From: Halorubrum rutilum
GTDB taxonomy: Archaea; Halobacteriota; Halobacteria; Halobacteriales; Haloferacaceae
Assembly: GCF_024494565.1 (NCBI RefSeq)
Contig: NZ_JANHDN010000008.1
Coordinates: 124,001-188,000 of the forward strand
Direction: 5' to 3'
Length of the DNA: 64,000 bases
Of the stretch, positions 8,011-16,208 are shown piece after piece (position 1 is the stretch's first letter; each line of letters starts with the position of its first letter). The notes below the pieces were generated by a model. The model ran no database searches. It was not told the DNA's origin and worked only from the letters and a program-made list of their open reading frames with translations. The position numbers and the translations under genes were made by a program.

Positions 8011-9387
8011 CTACTGCTTCGCCGGGTGGTCCTCGCGGAGCCGGGACTGCCCCGGACCGAGCAGTCGCTCGCGGAGGGTGCCGTCGCCGCGAGGGGCGTC
8101 GCCGGCGTCGGCTGGATCGGGAACGAGCCCGCGCTCGCGCAGCTCCGGCACCACGAGGTCGACGAAGTCCGTCAGCGAGTCGGGGCGGACGACCTCCTTC
8201 ACGTTGAACCCGTGGACGCCGACCTCCTCGTGCCAGTACGCCAGCTCGTCGGCGATCAGTTCGGGGGTTCCGACGACCTTCGGCGAGGTGGTGCCGAGCC
8301 CGCAGAACTCCGCGACCTCGCGGACGGTCCACTCGCGGTCCGGCTGCGCCTTCGTGAACGCGTTCATCGTCCCCTGGATCGCGTCCGTCTCGATGTGCTC
8401 GACCTTCTGGTCGGGATCGAGCGCCGAGAGGTCCATGTCGAGGAAGCCGGAGAGGAGCGCGAGCGTCGCCTCGACGTCGACGTGACGCTTGTACTCCTCG
8501 TACTTCGCCTCCGCGAGCGCCTGGGTCTCGCCGACGACGGGGACGAAGCCGATGAAGAACTTCAGGCTCTCGGGGTCGCGACCGTGGTCCGCGGCGCGCG
8601 ACTTCACGTCGGTCATGTACTCGCGCACGCCCTCCTCGGTCGGCTGGCTGGCGAAGACGGCCTCGGCGTTCGCGGCCGCGAACTCCCGCCCGCGGTCGGA
8701 GGAGCCGGCCTGGTAGACGACGGGGGTCCGCTGCGGCGAGGGCTCGCAGCCGTGGGGGCCGGGCACCGAGAAGTGCTCGCCCTCGTGGTCGATCGCCGAC
8801 ACCTTCTCGGGGTCGGTGTACCGGCCCGCCTCGCGGTCGATCTCGACCGCGTCGTCGTCCCACGACTCCTCCCACAGCTCGTAGCAGACGTCGAGGAACT
8901 CGTCGGCGCGGTCGTAGCGCGTCTCCTTGTCCATCCGCTCGTCGAGCCCGAGGTTCTCGGCCGCCGACTGCAGGTAGGAGGTGACGACGTTGATCGCGAC
9001 CCGGCCGTCGGTGAGGTGGTCGAGCGTGGAGAACTCCCGCGCGAGCTGGTACGGGTGGGTGTACGTCGTCGAGCGCGTCACGGCGAATCCGAGGTCGTCG
9101 GTCACCTCCGCCATCGCCGGGACGACGAGCTGCGGGTCGCTCGCGGGCGTCTGGACCGCCTTCTCCACCGCGGTGTGGCGGTCGTCGCCGTAGACGTCGT
9201 AGATCCCGCGCACGTCGGCGAAGAACACCGCGTCGAAGCCGCCGCGCTCGGCGGTCCGCGCGACCTCGGTCCAGTACTCCCGGTCGGTGTACTCCGGCGA
9301 GCGGTCGCCGGGATAGGTCCACGACCCCGGCGAGACGTGCTCGACGGAGGCCATGGTGAAGAGGTTGAGATGCAGGCGGTCGGACAT
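8011..9387 (-). CDS. LLM-class flavin-dependent monooxygenase (NtaA/SnaA/DszA type)
   Basis: A 458-aa bacterial-luciferase-like oxidoreductase of the nitrilotriacetate monooxygenase group. Characteristic stretches are the N-terminal beta strand RLHLNLFTMASVEH, FADVRGIYDVYG, REFSTLDHLTDGR, and PVVYQAGSSDRGREFAA, which forms part of the FMN phosphate site. These enzymes use reduced flavin supplied by a separate reductase to oxidise small organic compounds; no reductase gene is adjacent. The substrate is unknown. It is transcribed alone from a promoter near 9410 and converges with the dUTPase-family gene. Confidence 0.85.
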   Translation of the reverse strand: MSDRLHLNLFTMASVEHVSPGSWTYPGDRSPEYTDREYWTEVARTAERGGFDAVFFADVRGIYDVYGDDRHTAVEKAVQTPASDPQLVVPAMAEVTDDLGFAVTRSTTYTHPYQLAREFSTLDHLTDGRVAINVVTSYLQSAAENLGLDERMDKETRYDRADEFLDVCYELWEESWDDDAVEIDREAGRYTDPEKVSAIDHEGEHFSVPGPHGCEPSPQRTPVVYQAGSSDRGREFAAANAEAVFASQPTEEGVREYMTDVKSRAADHGRDPESLKFFIGFVPVVGETQALAEAKYEEYKRHVDVEATLALLSGFLDMDLSALDPDQKVEHIETDAIQGTMNAFTKAQPDREWTVREVAEFCGLGTTSPKVVGTPELIADELAYWHEEVGVHGFNVKEVVRPDSLTDFVDLVVPELRERGLVPDPADAGDAPRGDGTLRERLLGPGQSRLREDHPAKQ

Positions 9388-9487
9388 GGGGCCACGTACG
9401 CGGGGGCCGCGTAATACCCCACAGAAAGGGGCGTCACTTGTCGGGGTCGGGGACGCGCCCGGCGGCGACGGGGATTCCGGCGAACGC

Positions 9488-9895
9488 CTACGGCGACGTC
9501 GTCTCCGGCGATGAGACGTACGCGGCGAAGTCGGAGGTCGTGATGATGCCGATCGGCGTGTCGCCGTCGACGACGGGCACGTGGTGGAAGCCGTGTTCGA
9601 CCATGAGCGCGGCGACCGCGGAGACGGAGTCCTGCGCGCCGGCCGTGATCGGGTCGCGCGTCATGTACCGCTCGACGGTCGTCTCCGCCTTGGGCTGGCT
9701 CTTCGCGACGATGTCGACGAAGTCGGTCGTGGTGAGGATGCCGACCAGGGCGCCGTCGTCGTCGACGACCAGCGCCGAGCTGACGTCGTTGTCCAGCAGC
9801 ACGGCGGCCGCGTCCTCGACCAGCGTGTCGGGCGTTACCGTGTGGAGATCGCTCGTCATCAGGCGCGCGACGAACACGTCGTCGATGTCGTCCAT
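9488..9895 (-). CDS. CBS-domain protein
   Basis: A 135-aa protein made of two tandem CBS domains (about residues 8-60 and 72-130), with typical segments VEDAAAVLLDNDVSSALVVD and HVPVVDGDTPIGIITTSD. CBS pairs bind adenine nucleotides or SAM and act as sensors. The reading frame is open further upstream to 10036, but the start MDDIDDVFVARLMT at 9895 matches the beginning of the first CBS domain, and the upstream extension is arginine/proline-rich and unlike haloarchaeal protein. No partner domain is attached. Confidence 0.85.
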   Translation of the reverse strand: MDDIDDVFVARLMTSDLHTVTPDTLVEDAAAVLLDNDVSSALVVDDDGALVGILTTTDFVDIVAKSQPKAETTVERYMTRDPITAGAQDSVSAVAALMVEHGFHHVPVVDGDTPIGIITTSDFAAYVSSPETTSP

Positions 9896-9972
9896 GGCCG
9901 AGAATCCGTCGCTCGGGGTATAAGGATTCCCACGCGGCGCGGCGGCGGACCCGGGTCGACGCGGGGGGAGCC

Positions 9973-10929
9973 TCACAGGAACCGCGAGAGCCCCGACTGC
10001 CGGCGCGGGCCGTCGCCGTCGGGGTCGGCCGTCCACGCGGTCCGCTCGTCGCGGAGCCCGTCGCGGTCGACCGCCGGCGGGTCGGCGGGGTCGTACGCCT
10101 CACACCCCGCGCCGCAGTCGCGCCCCGGGTCCACCACGCGGTCGAAGCGCTCGCAGTACGGCCGGCCGTCCGCGGTGCCGGCGGCGTGGGCGCACTCCGG
10201 CGGGGCGGGGCGCCATCCCTTCCCGTAGGCGCGCTCCGCGATCCGGCGCCGCTTGCGGGCCAGCGCGTCCGGCCCGACGAGGGACACGTCGGTGCGGAGC
10301 GACCGCTCCTCGCGGATCTCGACCCCGGGGGCGTCGGGGTCGAGCGGGGAGGGCTCCCGGACCACCTCGCGCTCGCCCGTCTCGGGGTCGAACCGCCAGA
10401 CGCCGACCGGATCGGGAATCCGGTTGAGGTGCGCGCGGGTGACGTACGAGGCGGTAGCGAGAACCGCCTCGTCGAACAGCCCGAGGGCGGCGTCGTACCG
10501 CAGCTGGGCCGCCAGGTCGCCCGGCGTCCCGAGGTCGGGCTTGTTCTCGACCGCGGTCAGCGAGCCGACCCAGTCGTCCGGGTAACGGGCGGTCGCGCGC
10601 ACGACCGGGCGCCCGTCGCGGCGCTCGCGTTCGAGGTAGCCGACCTCGACCGCGCGCTCGACGACCGCGGCCGCCCGGTCGGGCGGGAGGTCGAACGCCT
10701 CGGCGACGGGGACCGCCTCGCCGGGACCGACCGCCGCCTCGATCGCGGGGTCCGGGATCCGCTCGGGCGCGATCGCCGCCCGGCGGTCGAACCCCGGCCC
10801 GGGCTCCAGCACGCAGACGTCGACGATCCGGCCGCCGGGGTTCGTGACCCCCGCGCCGAGCTGGCGGGCGACGACCCGGTCGGGCGATTCGAGCGCGGCG
10901 CACAGGGCCAGCTCGAACCGGAACTCCAT
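9973..10929 (-). CDS. Conserved haloarchaeal protein (DUF5787-like)
   Basis: A 318-aa protein that I associate from memory with the haloarchaeal DUF5787 family; this is unverified. It starts MEFRFELALCAALE at 10929; the reading frame continues upstream, but that part looks non-coding. The body contains RYPDDWVGSLTAVENKPDL, which resembles a nuclease-like beta-alpha-beta core (D, E-N-K), and AQLRYDAALGLFDEAVLAT. Near the C-terminus are Cys residues in PECAHAAGT, YCERF and DCGAGCEAYDP that could bind a metal. A restriction-endonuclease-like fold is inference from the E-x-K pattern. Confidence 0.7.
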   Translation of the reverse strand: MEFRFELALCAALESPDRVVARQLGAGVTNPGGRIVDVCVLEPGPGFDRRAAIAPERIPDPAIEAAVGPGEAVPVAEAFDLPPDRAAAVVERAVEVGYLERERRDGRPVVRATARYPDDWVGSLTAVENKPDLGTPGDLAAQLRYDAALGLFDEAVLATASYVTRAHLNRIPDPVGVWRFDPETGEREVVREPSPLDPDAPGVEIREERSLRTDVSLVGPDALARKRRRIAERAYGKGWRPAPPECAHAAGTADGRPYCERFDRVVDPGRDCGAGCEAYDPADPPAVDRDGLRDERTAWTADPDGDGPRRQSGLSRFL

Positions 10930-11093
10930 GTGGGCGGGGAGGGGCGCCGACGAGTAAAGCGCGTCGGCGCGGTGGGGCGTCTCGGCGCGAGGGCGCGACG
11001 GCGTCGGCGGGGAGAGCGGCGGCGCCGCCGGGGGGAGCGCGACCGCGCCGCCGCGGTCGAAACCGGTATTCCCCGCCGGCGTCAACGCCGACC

Positions 11094-11477
11094 ATGCGCC
11101 GGGTCACCCGGAACCTCCTCGTCGCCATCGCCCTGGTCGCCGTCGCCCTGCTCGCGCTGGGCGCCCTCCCGAGCTACCTCGGGAGCGGCGACCCCTACTA
11201 CCTGACCGCCGAGCCGATCGAGACGGACGAGTCGGCGATAGACGTGAACAACGTCTCCGAGCGTCGGTACCCGTTCCTGACGAGCGCGCTCGCGAGCGAC
11301 GACGGCCGATCGGACCCGTACCTGGCCGACTCGTACGGGATCAAGGAGTGGTTCACCCACACGCCGTTCGACGAGGTGGACGCGCTGACGCGACAGCTTC
11401 CCGAGGCCGCGACCGACGACGGGGTCCGCGTGCGGTACGAGGGCGCCGTGTACCGCGTGGAGGTGGTCCAGCCGTGA
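11094..11477 (+). CDS. Small single-span membrane protein, unknown function
   Basis: A 127-aa protein with one hydrophobic segment near residues 7-28, preceded by basic residues (MRRVTRN), then a hydrophilic acidic domain outside the membrane or on the cell surface. The stop codon overlaps the GTG start of the NUDIX gene (GTGA), so the two genes are probably one translational unit. I do not recognise the family. Confidence 0.7.
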   Translation: MRRVTRNLLVAIALVAVALLALGALPSYLGSGDPYYLTAEPIETDESAIDVNNVSERRYPFLTSALASDDGRSDPYLADSYGIKEWFTHTPFDEVDALTRQLPEAATDDGVRVRYEGAVYRVEVVQP

Positions 11478-12124
11478 GCGACGACGACGGGCGATCGAGC
11501 GGCGAGGGCGACGCGGCCCGTCGCGACGACGCCCCGGCCGCCGACCTGCGCGACCTCCCGGCCTTTTCCGACGGGCGCAACCACTCGCTGCCGGGCGAGC
11601 CGGAGTGGCCGGTCAGGGAGGTCGCCGTCGAGTACGACCCCGGCTGGTTCGTCGGGGGGTACGACCGCGTCGAGCAGCCGGACGGGTCCGAGAAGAACTA
11701 CTACTGGGCGGAGCTGCCGCCCGCGACGGTCGTGATCGCGGTCGCCGACGACCGGGTGCTGTTCGTCGAGCAGTACCGGCCGACGGTCCGGAACACCCAG
11801 CTGGAGCTGCCCGCCGGGATCGTCGAGCGCGGCGAGTCGTACACCGCGGCGGGGGCGCGAGAGCTCGCCGAGGAGACCGGCTTCGCGCCCTCGTCGACGT
11901 CGCTGCTCCAGGAGGTGTGGTGCTCGACGGGCGTGCTCCGGCACAGGCGCGGCTACGTGTTCGCCGAGGGGCTCGACCCGGTCGACGTCGACCACGACAG
12001 CAACGAGTTCCTCGTCCCGCGGACGGTCCCGGTCGACGAGGCGCTCTCGGTCGCCCGCGAGCCGCCGACGAACGACGCGACGCTGGAGGGGCTGCTGCTC
12101 GCCGAACACGAGGGGGTACTGTAG
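11474..12124 (+). CDS. NUDIX hydrolase (ADP-ribose pyrophosphatase-like)
   Basis: A 216-aa hydrolase of nucleoside diphosphates linked to another moiety. The complete NUDIX box is at residues 115-137: G115, E121, R129-E130-L131, E133-E134, G136. The preceding VVIAVADDRVLFVEQYRP and the whole layout resemble ADP-ribose pyrophosphatases. The GTG start at 11474 overlaps the upstream stop; the frame remains open upstream, but the overlap and the acidic N-terminus support this start. The first 40 residues are a low-complexity acidic stretch. Substrate specificity is not determined by sequence alone. Confidence 0.88.
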   Translation: MSDDDGRSSGEGDAARRDDAPAADLRDLPAFSDGRNHSLPGEPEWPVREVAVEYDPGWFVGGYDRVEQPDGSEKNYYWAELPPATVVIAVADDRVLFVEQYRPTVRNTQLELPAGIVERGESYTAAGARELAEETGFAPSSTSLLQEVWCSTGVLRHRRGYVFAEGLDPVDVDHDSNEFLVPRTVPVDEALSVAREPPTNDATLEGLLLAEHEGVL

Positions 12125-12227
12125 GCGGGCGACCCCGGCGGCCGGGCCGGCGACGCGAAATCCGACGAACGTCCAGTTCGCCCGGACGAAGCGGAGGTAT
12201 TAGTCGTCTCGGCCCCTGTCTCCGTTC

Positions 12228-13061
12228 ATGAGCCAGACCTCGGAGCAGTCGGTGTTGCTGTCGGACGACCCGCCCCTCGACCTCCGGCTCTCGGAGTCGG
12301 AGCTGGAGGCGACCCGCGAGCGCATCGTCTCGTTCATCGCGGACGTCGTGGACGACGCGGGCGCGGAGGGCGCCGTGCTCGGCCTCTCGGGCGGGATCGA
12401 CTCGACGCTGACCGCGCACCTCGCCGTGGAGGCGCTCGGCGAGGACGGCCTGCACGGGCTCACGATGCCCTCGGCGGTCAACGACGCGGACGTGATGAGC
12501 GACGCCGAGCGCGTCGCCCGCGACCTCGGGATCGAATACGACGTGATCGAGATCCAGCCGATCGCGGAGTCGTTCTTCGACGCCGTCCCCGAGGCCGCCG
12601 AGGACCGGACGGCCGCGGGCAACGTCTACGTCCGGACCCGCGCCGTGCTGAACTACTTCGTCGCCAACGCGGAGAATCGGGTCGTCCTCGGGACAGGGAA
12701 CCGCGCCGAGGCGATGACCGGCTACTACACGAAGTACGGCGACCAGGCGGTCGACTGCAACCCGATCGGCAACCTCTACAAACAGCAGGTGCGCCAGCTG
12801 GCCGCGCACGTCGGCGTCCCGCGGGACCTCGTGATGCAGGAGCCGACCGCGGGGATGTGGGAGGGCCAGACCGACGCCGAGGAGCTGGGCCTCGACTACG
12901 ACGTCGTCGACGCGATCGTAGCGGTCCACGTCGACGGCGGCCTCTCCCGGGCGGCGACGGTCCGCGAGCTCGACGTGCCCGCGGAGGCGGTCGACCGCGT
13001 CGTCGACCTCCACGAGCGCAGCGCCCACAAGCGGTCGATGCCGCCGGCCCCGGAGCCGTAG
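12228..13061 (+). CDS. nadE: NAD+ synthetase
   Basis: Final step of NAD biosynthesis: ATP-dependent amidation of nicotinic acid adenine dinucleotide, 277 aa. The PP-loop SGGIDS is at residues 54-59; GTGNRAEAMTGYYTKYGD and the C-terminal PPAPEP tail are typical. The length lacks a glutaminase domain, so ammonia is the probable nitrogen donor. A TATTAG box near 12199 is about 27 bases upstream, consistent with a leaderless transcript. Confidence 0.95.
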   Translation: MSQTSEQSVLLSDDPPLDLRLSESELEATRERIVSFIADVVDDAGAEGAVLGLSGGIDSTLTAHLAVEALGEDGLHGLTMPSAVNDADVMSDAERVARDLGIEYDVIEIQPIAESFFDAVPEAAEDRTAAGNVYVRTRAVLNYFVANAENRVVLGTGNRAEAMTGYYTKYGDQAVDCNPIGNLYKQQVRQLAAHVGVPRDLVMQEPTAGMWEGQTDAEELGLDYDVVDAIVAVHVDGGLSRAATVRELDVPAEAVDRVVDLHERSAHKRSMPPAPEP

Positions 13062-13107
13062 GAGCGTCAGCGGGGATGAGGAGAGTTTCGAGGACGGAGC
13101 CGACCGG

Positions 13108-13257
13108 TCAGGCGTCGTGCGCGCGCTGTTTCGTGACCTCCGCGATACCGGCGTTGGCCGAGCAGTTCGGGCACGCGTGGATCCGGCCGCGCGCGTCCGA
13201 GAACACGCGGGCGAACCGGTCCGAGACGTGCGCGTCGCAGTGTTCACACGTGGGCAT
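13108..13257 (-). CDS. Small zinc-ribbon protein (DUF7563-like)
   Basis: A 49-aa ORF beginning MPTCEHCDAHVSDRF and ending TKQRAHDA. Two Cys pairs (Cys4/Cys7 and Cys29/Cys32, CPNC) form a likely zinc ribbon. Very similar small proteins are conserved in haloarchaea (recalled as DUF7563, unverified). It is convergent with nadE, 46 bases away. Function unknown; small haloarchaeal zinc proteins are often regulatory. Confidence 0.8.
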   Translation of the reverse strand: MPTCEHCDAHVSDRFARVFSDARGRIHACPNCSANAGIAEVTKQRAHDA

Positions 13258-13455
13258 GGCAGGGGCTCCCCTCGTGTGAGGTGGCGTCGTGTATCATGGT
13301 TCTCGTGCGCGTGAGAGTTGGTCACGAACGCCTAAGTGAGCTTTCCGAACTCCGTCCGAAATTACCCCAAAATCCAGGGGACCCAGAAAACGGTCGCCGC
13401 GCGTCGGGACCGAGGCGCACGGCCCCGGTCGCGCTCCCGGTCCACGCCGAACCCG

Positions 13456-14577
13456 TCAGAACGCCCGCAGCGCTTCGAGCACGTCCAGCGCGGAGCCGTC
13501 GTCGATGGCCTCGCGGGCCGCCGTCAGCCCGTCCTCGATCGAGTCGGCGTCCTCGCGGGCGTAGATCCGGAGGGCGGCGTTGACCGCGACCGCGTCGGCG
13601 AAGGCGCCGTCGCGCTCGCCGGCCAGGACCGCCTCGGTGATGGCGGCCGACTCCGCGGCCACGTCGTCGACCGCGAGGTCCGCCTCCTCCAAGTCCATCC
13701 CGTAGTCGGCGGTCTCGATCTCGAAGTCGTCGAAGGACGCGCCGTCGCTGCCGGCCTCGGCGTCGCCCTCGCCGTCTCCGGCGCCGTCGCTCCCGCCGGC
13801 CGCGTCCCACTCGGCGACCTTGGTGTAGCCGGGACGCACGTCGTCGTACCCCTCCATGCCCTGGAACATCAGGACGCGGTCGAGGTCGTGGAACTCGCTC
13901 GCGACGAACGTGTCGACCACCTTCTTCGCGAACGCGAGGTGGTAGAAGGAGCCGAGGTGCGTCGAGGCGCCGGCGGGGTTCGCCAGCGTCTCGATCGTGT
14001 TGACGAACGTCCGGACGCCCATCATGTCGCGGCGGTCGAACAGGTCGTCGATCGCGGGGTTGAACGCGGGTTGGTAGTAGAAGCCGAAGCCCGTCTCGTC
14101 GACCATGTCGGCCGAGTCGGCGGGCGTCAGTTCGGTGCGGACGCCGAGCTCGTCGAGGACGTGCTTGTACGCGTCCTGCTTCTGGGTCGGGACCCGGTCG
14201 CCGGAGTGGACGACGACCGGGGTGCCCGCGGCGGCCGCGACCGCGCCCGCCGCGACGCCGAGGATCGCGGACCGTCCCTTCCCGTCGTAGTTGGCACCGC
14301 AGTCGACGGGGTCGGCGTCGGGCTCGGCGTACTCGACGCGCTCGCACATCACGTCGACGTACGCGCCGAGCTCCTCGGCCGTGTTCCGCTTCCAGCGGTT
14401 CGCGAGCCAGAACGCCCCGAGCGTCGTCGGGTCGGGCTCGCCCGCGAGGATCCGCTTGAACGCCTCGGTCGCCTGCGCGCGCGTCAGGTCGTCGGCCGAC
14501 TTGTGGCCGGAGCCGCAGACCTCGGTCATCAGCCGCTTGAGGGGCCAGTCGCCGAACTCCTGGGTCGCCTGAGCCAT
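13456..14577 (-). CDS. TrpD-like (anthranilate phosphoribosyltransferase family) protein
   Basis: A 373-aa member of the nucleoside phosphorylase / TrpD fold family. The N-terminal helical part (RAQATEAFKRILAGEPDPTT, residues 33-52) and the C-terminal VRPGYTKVAEWD are family features. The PRPP-binding GTGGD of true TrpD is absent; the equivalent region reads VDCGANYDGKGRSAILG (about residues 91-107). It may therefore be a TrpD2/YbiB-type protein, some of which bind nucleic acid, rather than a tryptophan enzyme. No trp genes are adjacent. An acidic Gly/Asp-rich insertion lies near residues 275-305. Start 14577 chosen because upstream sequence lacks family similarity. Confidence 0.75.
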   Translation of the reverse strand: MAQATQEFGDWPLKRLMTEVCGSGHKSADDLTRAQATEAFKRILAGEPDPTTLGAFWLANRWKRNTAEELGAYVDVMCERVEYAEPDADPVDCGANYDGKGRSAILGVAAGAVAAAAGTPVVVHSGDRVPTQKQDAYKHVLDELGVRTELTPADSADMVDETGFGFYYQPAFNPAIDDLFDRRDMMGVRTFVNTIETLANPAGASTHLGSFYHLAFAKKVVDTFVASEFHDLDRVLMFQGMEGYDDVRPGYTKVAEWDAAGGSDGAGDGEGDAEAGSDGASFDDFEIETADYGMDLEEADLAVDDVAAESAAITEAVLAGERDGAFADAVAVNAALRIYAREDADSIEDGLTAAREAIDDGSALDVLEALRAF

Positions 14578-14830
14578 ACGCCCCGTTCGGGTCCTCGAAC
14601 GAAAAGTCCCTCGCTCGGCTCCCGTGCGGTGGGAACGACCCGGGCGGACCGGCGCCGATCGGAACGCGCGCGAGCCGCGGGACCCGTCGACCGGACGCCT
14701 CGTGCCGGCTCCGTGCCATTCGTTCGCACACAAAAACAGATCGGTCGCGTAGTTTCTGACGTGTTTAATTCAGTTTTGTCCAGTATTTGTTCTCAGAAGA
14801 ACTGTGTTAGAGTGCAAAAAGCGTTAGAAC

Positions 14831-14836
14831 TATATG
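14831..14836 (+). promoter_or_regulatory. TATA-like element before the 52-aa gene
   Basis: TATATG, 30-35 bases upstream of the ATG at 14866, within an AT-rich stretch (about 14749-14840) that also serves as the divergent promoter region of the TrpD-like gene. Confidence 0.45.
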
Positions 14837-14865
14837 TGCGTCCATCTATTGGAGAATCGTACCCG

Positions 14866-15024
14866 ATGACGTCCAAATCCGTCGCGACCGCGCTCACGCT
14901 GTATCGCTCCCGCACCCTGACGCTCGAACAGGCCGCCACCGTCGGCGGCTGCTCGGCGGCGCAGTTGGAGGAGAGCGCCCGGGCGTTCGCGCCCGCCTCG
15001 GGCCGGGCCCCCGCGGACGACTGA
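14866..15024 (+). CDS. Small helix-turn-helix-like protein, unknown
   Basis: A 52-aa protein starting MTSKSVATALTLYRSRTLTL. The pattern, a helix, then TLEQAATVGGC, then a second helix SAAQLEESARAF, looks like a minimal helix-turn-helix or UPF0175-type domain. I recall a similar short haloarchaeal family but cannot confirm it. The promoter-like TATATG at the right distance and the haloarchaeal codon use support a real gene. Confidence 0.65.
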   Translation: MTSKSVATALTLYRSRTLTLEQAATVGGCSAAQLEESARAFAPASGRAPADD

Positions 15025-15071
15025 CGGCGGTCGGCGGTCGTCACGACGCGCTCGCCTCGACGGGCCGGACG

Positions 15072-16208
15072 CTACGTCGCGAGGCGAGCGTCCGTCGCCG
15101 TCTCGTTTCCGCCGCTCGTCGCGTTGCCGCCCGCGGAACCGCCGTTCCCCGCCCCGGCGTCGTCGGTCGCGTCGTTCCGGTCCCCGGTCACGAGGAACTC
15201 CACCACGCCGGCGAGGAACTCGTCGTTGTCGCCGACGTTGTAGCGGTCCGCGGCGATGAACCGAGCGTCGCCGACCGCGAGGACGTTCCCGTCCCGCAGC
15301 GCGACCGTGTGCTCGCGCTGCGCGTCGCTGTCGGCCGTCCGGGCGGTCGGGCTCGTCACCAGTATCGGTTCGGCGTCGTCGGTCGAACGCACCTCGGTCG
15401 GGGTGTACAGGACGACGTCCTCGGCGTCGGCGATCGACCCGTTCCCGTCGGTCAGCGAGGCGCCCTCCGGCGGGCGCACGAGCACGTGGCGGTAGTTCCC
15501 GTCGTTGCGCTCCTGGTCGTACACGTACCGCGTGTCGAAGTAGAGGTCGAAGCGCCCGCCGAGCTCGCTCAGCTCGCTCTCCTGCTCGGAGAGGGACGAA
15601 CCGAGCACGCCCGCGGAGACCTCGAATCGGTTCGGGTTGCCGAATATCACGACGCGTCCCCCCTCGTCGGCGAACGTCTCGATCGCGTCGAGCTCGCGCT
15701 CCGAGTAGGCGGTCTCCGGGTCGACGATCACGAGTCCGTCGGCCCCGTCGAGCGAGTCCGCGAGGCCCTCGGACGGGTACTCCACGTCGTGGTTGGCCGC
15801 CGATATCGCCTCCGCCAACGGTCCCAGTCGGCTTCGACTGTCGGGCCCGGCGTCGACCACGACCGTCCCGCCGGCCGGGACGACGGGGGGTTCGGGCTCG
15901 ATCGACCCCGTGGACGGCAGCCCCGTGGTGACCGTCCGATCGGGGTCTAACGCCCGGAACTCCGGCTCCGGCGCCGTATCGACGAACAGCGTCGGGACGA
16001 CGGCGGCCGCGACCGCGATCGCGGCGGCGACGGCGACGGTGACGAGCAGCCCCCTCGCGACGGTGCCGCGCCGCCCCGCGAGGAGGCCGCCGTCGCCGGA
16101 CGCCGCCTCGGACCCGTCGCCGGAGGTTCCGGGGTCGTCGCCTCCGGACGTTCCGGGATCGCCCGCCTCGGGCCCCTCCGAGTCGTTCTCGTCCGGCGTT
16201 TCGGTCAC
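15072..16208 (-). CDS. DUF4350-type membrane protein
   Basis: A 378-aa protein with a ~47-residue acidic Gly/Ser/Asp-rich cytoplasmic N-terminus, one transmembrane segment (about residues 52-76), then an extracytoplasmic domain. The domain has a Rossmann-like pattern, GTVVVDAGPDSRSRLGPLAEA and GADGLVIVDPE ... GGRVVIFGNPNRF, typical of DUF4350. The C-terminus is low-complexity Gly/Asn/Thr. Its ATG overlaps the stop of the SppA-like gene by four bases, so both are made from one message. Function unknown; a surface or envelope role is inference. Confidence 0.8.
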   Translation of the reverse strand: MTETPDENDSEGPEAGDPGTSGGDDPGTSGDGSEAASGDGGLLAGRRGTVARGLLVTVAVAAAIAVAAAVVPTLFVDTAPEPEFRALDPDRTVTTGLPSTGSIEPEPPVVPAGGTVVVDAGPDSRSRLGPLAEAISAANHDVEYPSEGLADSLDGADGLVIVDPETAYSERELDAIETFADEGGRVVIFGNPNRFEVSAGVLGSSLSEQESELSELGGRFDLYFDTRYVYDQERNDGNYRHVLVRPPEGASLTDGNGSIADAEDVVLYTPTEVRSTDDAEPILVTSPTARTADSDAQREHTVALRDGNVLAVGDARFIAADRYNVGDNDEFLAGVVEFLVTGDRNDATDDAGAGNGGSAGGNATSGGNETATDARLAT

